Shown here piece after piece: positions 1-8,152 of a stretch of 33,377 nucleotides of DNA. The notes below the pieces were generated by a model. It did not search any database and was not told the origin of the DNA. It saw only the letters and a program-made list of their open reading frames with translations. Position 1 is the stretch's first letter; the number at the start of each line of letters is the position of its first letter. The DNA lies in NCBI GenBank assembly GCA_030650495.1, contig JAUSEB010000320.1:1-33377 (forward strand), read 5' to 3'. The stretch is from Armatimonadota bacterium (lineage in GTDB: Bacteria > Armatimonadota > UBA5829 > JAUSEB01). Both the position numbers and the translations under genes were made by a program.

Positions 1-84
1 TTGCTGGCGTATCATCTCGCGCTGACCAAAGGCTATGATCCCGACCGTCCGCGTGGGCTTTCCAAAGTGACTTTGACGAGGTGA
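1..84 (+). CDS. SIS-domain sugar isomerase/deaminase (C-terminal end only)
   Basis: The window opens inside a reading frame that runs from base 1 to a TGA at 82-84 and encodes 27 residues beginning LLAYHLALTKGYDPDRPRGL. This matches the C-terminal signature of GlmS-type SIS domains (LLAYHxAxxKGxDxDxPRNLxKSVT). The family binds fructose-6-phosphate or glucosamine-6-phosphate. The M20 peptidase starts 3 bases after the stop, so the two are probably co-transcribed. NagA lies four genes downstream, and its product, glucosamine-6-phosphate, is the substrate of SIS-type deaminases. A deaminase or aminotransferase role is therefore plausible but inferred. The catalytic part is outside the window, so full GlmS cannot be told from a SIS-only deaminase. 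Confidence 0.72.
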   Translation: MLAYHLALTKGYDPDRPRGLSKVTLTR

Positions 85-87
85 AGC

Positions 88-1215
88 GTGGTAAACCGTG
101 ACCGGCTCCTGAAACTTTTTCTTGATTTGGCGCGGATAAACAGCCCGTCGAAATCCGAGCGGCGCGTGGCTGATTTGCTCATCCCGCAGTTGAAATCCCT
201 TGGCTATGAGGTTTATGAGGACGACGCGGGAGCCAAATCGGACGGCGATACGGGTAACATCTATGCTTACAAAGAGGGTTCGAGCAAAAGCGGCGCTCGA
301 TTGATGCTGAGCGCGCACATCGACACGGTACAACCAACGGACGGCTTGGAGCCGATTATAGGTCAGGACGGAGTCATCAGGAGTGGCGGAAAGACCATAC
401 TCGGCGCTGACGACAAGGCCGGTGTGGCCGCGATTATCGAAGCGCTGCGCGTGGTCGAGGAGGACGGAGTTCCTTATCGCAGTGTCCAAGTCATCTTTGA
501 TATTGCCGAAGAAATTGGGTTGGTTGGGGCTAAATTGATCCCGAAAGATTCGATCAAAGCCGACTACGCTTACGTGTTTGACACAGAAAAGCCGGTCGCG
601 TCGATTGTCGTGGCCGGACCATCGCACGAAAACATAAAAGCCGTTTTCACGGGCAAGGCGGCGCATGCGGGCATGAAACCGGAGGCGGGAGTGAACGCCA
701 TCGTCGCCGCGAGCAAAGCCATCGCCAATATGAAAATCGGCAGGATAGACTTCGAGACCACTGCGAACGTCGGAGTCATCCATGGCGGAGTTGCGCGGAA
801 TATAGTGCCGGACAAAGTCGAAGTACTTGCTGAGGCTCGCAGCCGTAATGAAGACAAGCTCGCGGCGCAAAGCCGGCATATGGTTGATGCTTTCCAAAAG
901 GGCGCCGCCGAAGTCGGGGCTTCCGTCGAGATAGAGGTCCAACGTGAATATAACTCCTTCCGGTGGAGTCCCAATGACCCAATAATCAAGCTTGCCGCTT
1001 CCGCTGCCCAGTCCATCGGAATCGAGCCGGAGTTGATCGAAGCCGGAGGCGGAAGCGACGCCAATATCTTGAATGAGATCGGCGTTCCAACAGTTTTGAT
1101 TGGCGTAGGCTACGAAGGCGCACATTCGACCAGCGAGCAAATAGCAATTGACGATCTTGCAAAGTGCGCCGAATTTGCCGTAGCGCTTATCCGCAAAAGC
1201 GCGGAAGTGAGCTAG
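88..1215 (+). CDS. M20 family metallopeptidase, PepT-like
   Basis: Predicted cytoplasmic zinc-dependent aminopeptidase of 375 residues, the usual length for PepT/YqjE-like M20 enzymes. The di-zinc site is visible in order: SAHIDT (H77, D79), GADDKAG (D108), the EE pair in DIAEEIG (E141 catalytic base, E142 ligand), VFDTEK (D165) and the C-terminal GAHSTSE histidine. The dimerisation (lid) domain sits between, with AHAGMKPEAGVNAI. The start is GTG at 88, six bases after GAGG that overlaps the end of the SIS gene. The next gene begins 8 bases after the stop. The family cleaves small peptides or N-acyl amino acids; the substrate cannot be read from sequence. The -1/-2 frame ORFs at 570-1064 and 776-982 are shadows of this gene. 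Confidence 0.9.
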   Translation: MVNRDRLLKLFLDLARINSPSKSERRVADLLIPQLKSLGYEVYEDDAGAKSDGDTGNIYAYKEGSSKSGARLMLSAHIDTVQPTDGLEPIIGQDGVIRSGGKTILGADDKAGVAAIIEALRVVEEDGVPYRSVQVIFDIAEEIGLVGAKLIPKDSIKADYAYVFDTEKPVASIVVAGPSHENIKAVFTGKAAHAGMKPEAGVNAIVAASKAIANMKIGRIDFETTANVGVIHGGVARNIVPDKVEVLAEARSRNEDKLAAQSRHMVDAFQKGAAEVGASVEIEVQREYNSFRWSPNDPIIKLAASAAQSIGIEPELIEAGGGSDANILNEIGVPTVLIGVGYEGAHSTSEQIAIDDLAKCAEFAVALIRKSAEVS

Positions 1216-1223
1216 AGGCCGCC

Positions 1224-2324
1224 GTGCTGAAAAAAGCGATTGGAACCGTAACCTCGATAACCACCGAACGTGGGGACACTTTGGAACTGGAAGTGGATAT
1301 CCACGGAACCGGCGCCCGCGCCATTTGCTACACATCACTGACCGGCCAAGTTGAAACTGGCGACCGCGTTCTGCTGAACACCACAGCGGTCGAACTTGGC
1401 CTAGGCACGGGCGGTTATCACTTCGTAATTGCAAATCTATCCCGCGAACCGGAGGATGAGCCATCAACGCCCGGCCACATAATGAAACTGCGTTATACGC
1501 CTCTACAGAACTCAGTCTTGTCCGTTGAAGAAGAGGAAAGCCCTCATCGCGCCGCGATAGACAGCTTCAAATCTCTCGATGGCCTGCCTGTTATGATCGG
1601 CCAACTGCACAGCCAGATCGGTCCCGCCGCCGCGGCGGTCAAGCGGTTGAGTCATGTTCCCACTAAGGTAGCGTACGTCATGACCGACAGCGCGGCTTTG
1701 CCTATTGGCTTTAGTAAATTGGTGTCGGAACTGAAGTCAGCCGGACTAATCGATGTGACGATCACTGCGGGGCAGGCGTTTGGGGGAGATTTGGAGGCGG
1801 TGAACGTCTACACTGCGCTAATCGGGGCGAAAGAGGCTGCCAAAGCGGACGCTGTGATAGTCTGCCAGGGGCCCGGAAACGTCGGCACAGGGACAACTTA
1901 CGGATATTCGGCAATCGAGCAGGGTGAAATAATAAACGCGGTCAATACTTTGGGCGGGCGAGCTATCGCAATTCCCAGGGTTAGTTTTGCCGACCCCCGG
2001 CCACGGCATCGCGGCGTGAGCCACCACACAATTACCGCATTGACGAAAATCGCCCTGACTCCGGCGATGATCGCGCTTCCGGTCATCGAGGAAATGAAGC
2101 TGAATTTGCTGGAAGAGCAGCTTGCTCACAGCGGCGCAACGTTGAAGCACAGAGCAAGGGTCTTTGACGGCTCAGCGGCAATTGATGAGTTGAAAAGCAA
2201 GGGGATTAAACTAAGCACGATGGGCCGGAGTTACGAAGAAGATAAAGAGTTCTTCCTGGCAGCCGCAGCAGCGGGCACGGCGGCTGCTCAGATAGTCGTG
2301 GAACGGGCGGCAAGGAGAAGTTGA
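1224..2324 (+). CDS. DUF3866 family protein
   Basis: A 366-residue soluble protein that I recognise as the DUF3866 family; its function is unknown. It opens with a small beta-rich segment (KKAIGTVTSITTERGDTLEL) and continues with conserved blocks such as MKLRYTPLQNSVLSVEEEES, VAYVMTDSAALPI and CQGPGNVGTGTTYGYSAIEQG. GTG at 1224 is preferred over the ORF-track start at 1164 because AGAGG lies 5 bases upstream and the track start would overlap the peptidase by about 50 bases. There is no signal peptide or membrane segment. It sits between an M20 peptidase and an ADP-ribose-pyrophosphatase-like NUDIX gene; I recall that DUF3866 and NUDIX neighbours recur in other phyla. The glycine-rich GPGNVGTGTTYG stretch could bind a phosphate-bearing ligand, but that is a guess. 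Confidence 0.85.
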   Translation: MLKKAIGTVTSITTERGDTLELEVDIHGTGARAICYTSLTGQVETGDRVLLNTTAVELGLGTGGYHFVIANLSREPEDEPSTPGHIMKLRYTPLQNSVLSVEEEESPHRAAIDSFKSLDGLPVMIGQLHSQIGPAAAAVKRLSHVPTKVAYVMTDSAALPIGFSKLVSELKSAGLIDVTITAGQAFGGDLEAVNVYTALIGAKEAAKADAVIVCQGPGNVGTGTTYGYSAIEQGEIINAVNTLGGRAIAIPRVSFADPRPRHRGVSHHTITALTKIALTPAMIALPVIEEMKLNLLEEQLAHSGATLKHRARVFDGSAAIDELKSKGIKLSTMGRSYEEDKEFFLAAAAAGTAAAQIVVERAARRS

Positions 2325-2365
2325 TGATTGAGAGTTGAGAGAAAGCTGTCAGCTGTCAGCTTGGG
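2322..2365 (+). repeat. Intergenic GTTGAG + CTGTCAGCTGTCAGC repeat
   Basis: The space between DUF3866 and the NUDIX gene holds a GATTGAGAGTTGAGAG-type run followed by AGCTGTCAGCTGTCAGCTT. The same two sequence styles recur elsewhere in the window: GTTGAG style at 12963-12985, 15785-15825 and 16255-16282, and CTGACAGCTGA style at 19063-19116 and 27838-27863. The repeat produces the spurious 21-residue extension of the NUDIX ORF in the track (MRVERKLSAVSLGWG...). Confidence 0.7.
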
Positions 2366-2390
2366 TTGGGGTCTAATAAGGACTTTAGTT

Positions 2391-2933
2391 ATGGAACTGC
2401 GTGAGAAAACAATCGAATCCAAAAGAATATACGAAGGCCGGATACTCAATCTTAGAATTGACACGGTTGAGATGCCCGGCGGGCGCAGGGCTACAAGGGA
2501 GATCGTCGAGCACAAGGGCGCCGTGGCGATTGTGCCGTTGATCGATACGGACGTGGTCGTAATGGTTCGCCAGTACAGACAGCCGACGGGTGAGGCGCTT
2601 CTTGAAATACCTGCGGGGACTCTCGACAAGAATGAAGACCCGGACGACTGCGCGTCGCGAGAACTTATCGAAGAAACAGGCTACAAGCCCGGCAATCTGC
2701 AAAAGATGTTCAGGTCGTATCTCGCTCCGGGCTATTCCAGCGAGATGCTGCATACATATTTAGCTACGGATTTGGAGAAGGTCACAGCGGCGCCGGAGGA
2801 GGACGAACTGCTTGAAGTCGTCACATTCGATCTTGATGAAGCTGTAGCGATGACTGGCTCCGATCAGATAAAGGACGCCAAGTCTATCTGTGGGCTGCTG
2901 ATGGCTTACAAGTTACTGCGCTCCGGCGCTTGA
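2391..2933 (+). CDS. NUDIX hydrolase, ADP-ribose pyrophosphatase type
   Basis: Cytoplasmic hydrolase of 180 residues, expected to split ADP-ribose or a similar nucleoside diphosphate sugar into AMP and a sugar phosphate with Mg2+. A perfect NUDIX box (Gx5Ex7REUxEExGU) runs from G76 to Y98, read as GTLDKNEDPD then CASRELIEETGY. The upstream segment VMVRQYRQPTGEALLEIPAG is characteristic of the NudF/ADPRase branch. The start is ATG at 2391; the longer ORF-track start reads through an intergenic repeat. Its stop overlaps a TTG of the next ORF, but NagA probably starts at 2957. ADP-ribose relates it loosely to the ADP-ribosylglycohydrolase-family gene at 21984, though the two are far apart and the link is only thematic. 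Confidence 0.92.
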   Translation: MELREKTIESKRIYEGRILNLRIDTVEMPGGRRATREIVEHKGAVAIVPLIDTDVVVMVRQYRQPTGEALLEIPAGTLDKNEDPDDCASRELIEETGYKPGNLQKMFRSYLAPGYSSEMLHTYLATDLEKVTAAPEEDELLEVVTFDLDEAVAMTGSDQIKDAKSICGLLMAYKLLRSGA

Positions 2934-2956
2934 AAATCAGAATGGAGATGGCAGCT

Positions 2957-4087
2957 ATGAGAATATTGTGCGGGCAGGTCATAACTCCTGACGAGGTAAT
3001 AGACCGCGCGGTCATTACTATTGATGACGGCAAAGTGATTGGAGTCGGTCCTGCTGACGGGTCGCCTGTGGATATTGATGCGCCGGACAAGACCGCAGCG
3101 CCGGGCTTCATTGACATTCACATCCATGGAGCCGCCGGGCATGAGGTTACGGACGGCACGGTCGAAGCGATCAGGGGGATGTCGGCGCACATTGCGGCGA
3201 ACGGCGTGACTTCCTGGCTTCCGACTGTCCTTACTAATCCCTGGCCCACCGTAAGGACCGCGGTATCCTCCATAGCTCAGGCAATGCAAGAGGGCAGTGG
3301 CGGAGCGGAGGTTCTCGGCGCCCATTTGGAGGGTCCATATCTCAACCCATCCAAAACCGGCGCGCAGCCGCCGGACAGCCTGCGGCCACCTTTGTGCGGC
3401 GAACTTGCCAGGGAGTTGGGCGACCTGACGTCGATCGTCAAGTACATTGCCGTTGCGTGCGAGCTGCCGGGCGCTATGGATTTGATCCGCGAGCTTGTGT
3501 CCATGGGAATCAACGTATCAATCGCCCACACCGAAGCGTCTTATGAGGAAGCCCAATTAGCTTTCGACGCCGGAGCGACCAGCCTGACTCACATTTTCAA
3601 TGCGATGCGCCCACTGCACCACCGCGAGCCGGGAGTACTCGGCGCGGCGCTGCATGATGATCGTGTGATCACAGAACTCATTTGGGACAATTTCCACGTT
3701 CATGAGGCGGTCGCTCGTTTAGTGGTCAAAGTAAAAGGGCCGGATAGAGTTGCGCTTATATCAGATTCAGTCAGCGCTTGCGGGTTAAGCGACGGCAACT
3801 ACTTCCTCGGCGGGCAACAGATACGCGTCGAAGGCGGACTTGCAAGGCTGATGAACGGCACAATTGCCGGAAGCACGATTACCCTCGATCAAGCCGTGAG
3901 GAACGCGGCTAAGTACTTCCCAATTCAGGATGTAATCAAGATGGCGACAATCGCGCCGGCGAGATCTACCGGAGCGGCTGATCGTAAGGGAAGGATTGCG
4001 CCGAGCTTTGACGCGGATATCGTTTTGCTCAACCCGGGTCTGAGCGTTGACACGGTCTTCTTAAAGGGCAAGATATTCAAAAAATAA
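2957..4087 (+). CDS. nagA: N-acetylglucosamine-6-phosphate deacetylase
   Basis: Amidohydrolase-fold enzyme of 376 residues that removes acetate from GlcNAc-6-phosphate to give glucosamine-6-phosphate in amino-sugar and peptidoglycan recycling. Family motifs are intact: PGFIDIHIHG (H55, H57), GAHLEGPYLNPSKTGA with the metal-ligand glutamate, SIAHTEASYEEA, THIFNAMRPLHHREPG, ELIWDNFHVH, and LISDSV with the catalytic aspartate. ATG at 2957 is preferred because GGAG lies 9 bases upstream (2944-2947); ATGs at 2942 and 2948 are in frame but lack a good site, and the track's TTG at 2930 overlaps the NUDIX stop. It ends the tight plus-strand cluster. With the SIS-domain gene at the window edge it would form a two-step GlcNAc-6-P to Fru-6-P route. 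Confidence 0.95.
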   Translation: MRILCGQVITPDEVIDRAVITIDDGKVIGVGPADGSPVDIDAPDKTAAPGFIDIHIHGAAGHEVTDGTVEAIRGMSAHIAANGVTSWLPTVLTNPWPTVRTAVSSIAQAMQEGSGGAEVLGAHLEGPYLNPSKTGAQPPDSLRPPLCGELARELGDLTSIVKYIAVACELPGAMDLIRELVSMGINVSIAHTEASYEEAQLAFDAGATSLTHIFNAMRPLHHREPGVLGAALHDDRVITELIWDNFHVHEAVARLVVKVKGPDRVALISDSVSACGLSDGNYFLGGQQIRVEGGLARLMNGTIAGSTITLDQAVRNAAKYFPIQDVIKMATIAPARSTGAADRKGRIAPSFDADIVLLNPGLSVDTVFLKGKIFKK

Positions 4088-4187
4088 CGCAAAAATATTT
4101 GTAACTTTCCCTCGTGAGATTTGTCTGAATAAACGGAACATATTCCTAGGTGGGCCGGCAGGCGGCTTACCCGAGGGGGCGTGGTTC

Positions 4188-5306
4188 TTGGATTGCGATT
4201 ACGTTCGGGAAAAACTTTCAAGTTATATGGACGGGGCGGTGGATGAGGCGGCCCTGGAGATGATCGAGGGGCATCTGGCTGATTGCGCCGAGTGCCGCGC
4301 CGAACTGGCCGCTTTGGAAGCTATCACCGGGACAATTCGCAATGTCGAGGAAATCGAATCTCCAGCCGATCTGAAATTTTCGATTCGTGACGCAATCGAC
4401 CGGGCAACGAAGGCGCCGTCGGCCGATTGCGAGCGGATCGAAGTATTGCTCTCGAATTACCTGGATAGAGAGTTGGCGAATGAGCAGCTTGCCGTTGTCA
4501 GCGAGCATCTCGAATCCTGCCGAATTTGTGAAGCCGAGTTAGCTTTGATGCGGAAGACAGTGAGACTGGTTGGCTCGATAGATACTGTCGAGCCTCCAGG
4601 CGGGCTGAGGAGCCGCATCATAGCAGCGACGGTTGAGACTCCGTCTTCCGCGCAAAGACTCGCCGGAGTGGCAGCCCAAATCCTCAGGCCCGTGGGTATG
4701 AGGTGGGCGGCGAGCGCCGCCTTAGCGCTGGCTCTTGTGCTTATGTTCGCATTGCCTGATAAGCAAACTCCGGTCCGCAAGGTTGCGAAAACTCCTGTTG
4801 TAGAGACACCCAGGCTATCCATTAAGCCGGTTGCAACCGAAAGTCCATCAATTGCCAAAGTAGATGTGGAAAAAACTACATTGGCTGCCGCAAACGGCGA
4901 TCAATCTCGCCGCAGGTCGCATCGCAGAATATTGACAAATCCGAGGACAACGAAATCGGCTGCGCATGTGCCAGGTTCGGTCGCTGCCGTGAAGACGTCG
5001 GCAAAGAATACAGCGCCGGAAGCTGTGGCTTCCAGCGTGGTAACGACAAATATGCCCGCGAACTCCGACGGAAGCGAAGCCGCAAAATCTTCTGAAATAT
5101 CCGAGGAGGTGGCAAAGGCTTCCGCGGATAATAAGAAAGAAGCAGGCGAGGGAACGTCAGCCAAGCCGGCTCCCGTGAAAGTCGCGGGCCAGGGCATATT
5201 CACGGCTGAGGATGACGCCGCGATGATTCAGAACATCAAGCGGCAGATGAAGATGAAGAACAGGGATGGCGGAGTATCCGTCAGCCTTTTTGACGTTAAG
5301 TTTTAA
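4188..5306 (+). CDS. Two-zinc-finger anti-sigma-factor-like membrane protein
   Basis: Protein of 372 residues with two successive zf-HC2 modules: C3 with HLADCAEC (H29, C33, C36), and C81 with HLESCRIC (H107, C111, C114). A single membrane segment follows at about 173-189 (AASAALALALVLMFAL). The remaining C-terminal 180 residues are rich in Ala, Ser, Thr, Pro and Lys and look disordered, presumably periplasmic. Such proteins usually hold an ECF sigma factor at the membrane, but no sigma gene lies next to it here. The start is TTG at 4188, with GAGGGGG 8 bases upstream; no ATG or GTG in frame fits as well. It is followed after 44 bases by an outer-membrane-type protein, which suggests envelope stress or envelope assembly as its subject. 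The doubled zinc finger is unusual. Confidence 0.82.
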   Translation: MDCDYVREKLSSYMDGAVDEAALEMIEGHLADCAECRAELAALEAITGTIRNVEEIESPADLKFSIRDAIDRATKAPSADCERIEVLLSNYLDRELANEQLAVVSEHLESCRICEAELALMRKTVRLVGSIDTVEPPGGLRSRIIAATVETPSSAQRLAGVAAQILRPVGMRWAASAALALALVLMFALPDKQTPVRKVAKTPVVETPRLSIKPVATESPSIAKVDVEKTTLAAANGDQSRRRSHRRILTNPRTTKSAAHVPGSVAAVKTSAKNTAPEAVASSVVTTNMPANSDGSEAAKSSEISEEVAKASADNKKEAGEGTSAKPAPVKVAGQGIFTAEDDAAMIQNIKRQMKMKNRDGGVSVSLFDVKF

Positions 5307-5350
5307 TATAACGTTGGTATTCCGCTGCCTGAGAGCGGATTGAGCAGTAT

Positions 5351-7756
5351 ATGATAGTAAGCGCCGGGAAAAGATTTGCCGCGATAATTGCGGTGGTTTT
5401 GTTGATAAGCGCCGTGCCTCTGTGGGCGGACGGACAAGGAGTCGCCAAGACTCTGTCCGGCCGGCTTGAGGGGTTTTTAGGCGCATTCGGCGATCCTCGT
5501 CTTCTCACAGATCCATTACCAACAGGGAATCAGCAGGCAAAATCCGACTACGAGATCATATACGGCAACGGCACCGCAACAGAATATCTCCTCGCACACA
5601 CCAAGCTCGTGCCGAACAGCGATTACGCCGTCGTTGGCGGCATTTCGCAAATCCGCGATGTGGACTATCATATCGACTACGAGCGCGGTATGATTATGTT
5701 CAACCGCCCTATCCGAACCAGCGAGTATTTTGTCGTAGGGTACAGTTATACGAAGGGCGGCACGGGCGAGCGAAAATTGTTGAATATTCCCGGCCTTGCG
5801 CTGACGGGGAATGGTAAACTCTCAGTGGATTTGACCTACGGCTCGCGCGCGGTTCAGAGGGTTGGAAACAGCGTCACTCCGAACATAGCCACCTACGGCC
5901 TGAACACAACCGCCAAGATAGGCTCGAACTCCACTATCAAGAGTATGTTCTATACATCCAACCCGCAGCGGCCTGACACGTCGGGGCTTGGTGTGTTGAG
6001 CCTTCTGCCGACTACGCCGATTGCGCCTGCCGTGAAATCCGACCGGATAATAGTTCAGAACGCTGACTTGGCTTTCGGCAAGTTCAAACTCCAGCTTGGT
6101 TACCAGGATGTCGGCCCGAATTTCAGCGGGTTCCTGGAGCTTAGGGACAGCGACGCCGCGCCTGACGCCATGCTGAGAAGGTTTGAATACGAAAAGGGCA
6201 TGAAGCGAACCAACATAGCCATGCAATTCGCTCCCGGTGGAACTGCCAACCCGGCGCTTCCCGTAAGCGACTTTTTCTGGAACACGATACAGGACACAAG
6301 CGGTGAGTTCCGGGCAAAGGGCTTCAATTTCAATACAAAGAACCTCGGTCTTTTCGCTGAAACCCGCGGCTCCGATCCCACATTTGCTAAACTCGCGTAC
6401 CTGGCTTACGGCACGGAGTGGTCGGACACTGCTCTGCAGATCAGGCGGCAGTTCGACCCCAACGCCGCGGCGGGGAATGTCGCGTATATGGACATCTACC
6501 AGACTATTTACGCCCCCGGAATAGAGCGCAGCAGATATGGATTGAAGTTCGGTTCAGGACCATCAACCGGATGGCTGCAGGCGGTCAATATCAGCGACCA
6601 TTACGGCGAGATAGAACGCTACGGCTTTAAGGTCGCGGGAGAAAAATACAGCTTATCCGGCTTCAAGCAGTCCGTAGACAAGACATTCACCAAGCTGCCT
6701 TATCTGATCGATGTCGAAAAGGAGCAGTTCGGTATCTATCCCGGCACGGAAAGGCTCGACATAGGCGGCTCATACAAGCTGAAGAACGGCCTGGACGCGA
6801 TAGCCGCAATGGAGAGTTTCTCCGATCAGTACGGTTCAGTCGCCACGCAGAGTTTTGGCGTTAAGGGCAAGACCTGGGATGTGAAAGCCAACTTCAAGGA
6901 TGTCACCCGGATAGACACCGTAGTTCCTCCGGTCCCACAGTTGATACCGACAGGCAGCCTGGCGTACGAAGAAGGCAATACGATTACCCTGGAAGCGGGG
7001 ATGGAGCGCGGCCTGTTTAAGAGCTTCGCCGGACTCACGAACGGCAAATTGAAAGCGCGTGTCTCCACGGAACAAAGCTCAGGCAGGAACAAGTCCGCCA
7101 CATTCGAGGCTGGAATACTGCGCGGAACGATGGGAATAGATTACGCTGATCTTCAATCTTCTTACGGGACTCAAGTCGAATCCAAAGGGTTGAGATTTAT
7201 CAGCGACCGAACCGCCAACAAGTGGCTCTACTATGATGCGCTGTATAAAATTCGCCGGGATGGAGTAGCCGGCCCGGTAATTGTCCGCGCTTATAACGCC
7301 ACCGCCAAGATCAATGACCGAACGAATCTGAGCTATAACTATTCCACCAACACAGAGTATTATGACGCGAAGATCGTCAGCCCGGTGGCGCTGGAGACGC
7401 TCCAACTAACAAGCTCTCTCAAGAACGGCTACAGCCTCATGGGATACTTCAAGAGATATGAGTACTTGAGCTATAGATATGGTGTAAATTCCTACAGCCT
7501 TGCGTTGAGCGGCAAGCTCAAGTCCGGGGCGTCGGTCGCAGCCGGTCTGGGACAAAACGTAGCGCTATCTACCTTGGGGGATGTGGACGGGAAGACGCTG
7601 TGGCTAAGGTACGACCATCAAGTGTCTCAAGAGAATTACCTCAAATTCTCCGTTTTGGCGACTCGATGGGATGGCGTAAATCCGATCACCCAAAGTGAGA
7701 ACGACTTGGAATTCCGCATAGATTTCGCTTCGCGGTTCGATTTACTTTCTCGCTAA
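5351..7756 (+). CDS. Outer-membrane beta-barrel-like protein with signal peptide
   Basis: Protein of 801 residues with an N-terminal signal peptide (FAAIIAVVLLISAVPLWADG, likely cleaved after A26) and then mostly alternating beta-strand patterns with many aromatic and Gly residues to the end. Near residues 55-110 it carries NSDYAVVGG and DYHIDYERGMIMFNRPI, the DYxIDYxxGxIxFxRP pattern found in SprA-like and other large surface or export proteins. The C-terminus (EFRIDFASRFDLLSR) is strand-like, as expected for the last strand of a barrel. I do not recognise a named family. It shares a likely transcript with the anti-sigma-like gene 44 bases upstream and ends before a strong hairpin at 7815. 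It is either a porin or barrel, or a surface beta protein; its function is unknown. The start has only a weak GAG-containing ribosome site. Confidence 0.7.
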   Translation: MIVSAGKRFAAIIAVVLLISAVPLWADGQGVAKTLSGRLEGFLGAFGDPRLLTDPLPTGNQQAKSDYEIIYGNGTATEYLLAHTKLVPNSDYAVVGGISQIRDVDYHIDYERGMIMFNRPIRTSEYFVVGYSYTKGGTGERKLLNIPGLALTGNGKLSVDLTYGSRAVQRVGNSVTPNIATYGLNTTAKIGSNSTIKSMFYTSNPQRPDTSGLGVLSLLPTTPIAPAVKSDRIIVQNADLAFGKFKLQLGYQDVGPNFSGFLELRDSDAAPDAMLRRFEYEKGMKRTNIAMQFAPGGTANPALPVSDFFWNTIQDTSGEFRAKGFNFNTKNLGLFAETRGSDPTFAKLAYLAYGTEWSDTALQIRRQFDPNAAAGNVAYMDIYQTIYAPGIERSRYGLKFGSGPSTGWLQAVNISDHYGEIERYGFKVAGEKYSLSGFKQSVDKTFTKLPYLIDVEKEQFGIYPGTERLDIGGSYKLKNGLDAIAAMESFSDQYGSVATQSFGVKGKTWDVKANFKDVTRIDTVVPPVPQLIPTGSLAYEEGNTITLEAGMERGLFKSFAGLTNGKLKARVSTEQSSGRNKSATFEAGILRGTMGIDYADLQSSYGTQVESKGLRFISDRTANKWLYYDALYKIRRDGVAGPVIVRAYNATAKINDRTNLSYNYSTNTEYYDAKIVSPVALETLQLTSSLKNGYSLMGYFKRYEYLSYRYGVNSYSLALSGKLKSGASVAAGLGQNVALSTLGDVDGKTLWLRYDHQVSQENYLKFSVLATRWDGVNPITQSENDLEFRIDFASRFDLLSR

Positions 7757-7814
7757 TCGACTGTCCGTAACCGTCGCCAGGCCATTCTAATAAAGGAACA
7801 TAGAGATATATGAT

Positions 7815-7840
7815 GGCGTCCAACCAAAAGGTTGGGCGCC
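7815..7840 (+). terminator. Hairpin terminator after the outer-membrane protein gene
   Basis: An 11-bp stem (GGCGTCCAACC with GGTTGGGCGCC, one G-U pair) closes an AAAA loop. The following bases (GTCTTGCTATT) are only moderately T-rich, so termination strength is uncertain. It lies 58 bases after the stop at 7756. Confidence 0.7.
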
Positions 7841-7867
7841 GTCTTGCTATTAGCCTGAATTATTCAC

Positions 7868-7941
7868 GTCATTTCGAGAGTAGCGAGAAATCTGCTTTTC
7901 CTGAAGCTAAAAAGCAGATTCCTCACTTCGTTCGGAATGAC
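7868..7941. repeat. GTCATTYCGA-type long hairpin repeat, copy 1
   Basis: The left arm begins GTCATTTCGAGAGTAGCG and ends AATCTGCTTTT. The right arm is its imperfect reverse complement (AAAAGCAGATTCCTCACTTC...GGAATGAC). The element occurs again at 19026-19153 and in a diverged form at 30824-30928, always between genes. Elements of this style are scattered through genomes of several bacterial phyla, as far as I recall. No coding capacity is seen. Confidence 0.8.
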
Positions 7942-8077
7942 GGTCCGCGGTGATTTTGCTCTATTCGCGAGTAATCCGGGTTAGCGCCATTGGTTTCAGC
8001 GGATGATGGGATCATGTCACATTCATGCGCAATCTCTGGTAATAATACCTGTTTTCGTCCAAATCACGTCAAATGTC

Positions 8078-8107
8078 TTGACCAGGCAAGCTTGGATGCT
8101 TTATACT
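8078..8107 (+). promoter_or_regulatory. Sigma-70-type promoter for the beta-helix protein
   Basis: TTGACC (8078-8083) and TATACT (8102-8107) are separated by 18 bases. The predicted start of transcription is near 8114, giving a leader of about 40 bases before the ATG at 8153, which has AAGGAG at 8141-8146. The rest of the 7757-8152 gap holds the terminator at 7815 and the hairpin repeat at 7868. Confidence 0.6.
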
Positions 8108-8152
8108 TCAATATCCGCTATACGTTTTTCACACCACCAAAAGGAGACCCTA

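Noticed and set aside
2328-2390. N-terminal extension of the NUDIX protein
   Set aside because: It is encoded by a dispersed intergenic repeat; the family N-terminus begins at MELREKTI.
4125-4160. ECF-type promoter (GGAAC) before the anti-sigma-like gene
   Set aside because: A -35-like GGAAC is present but no convincing -10 element lies at the right distance.
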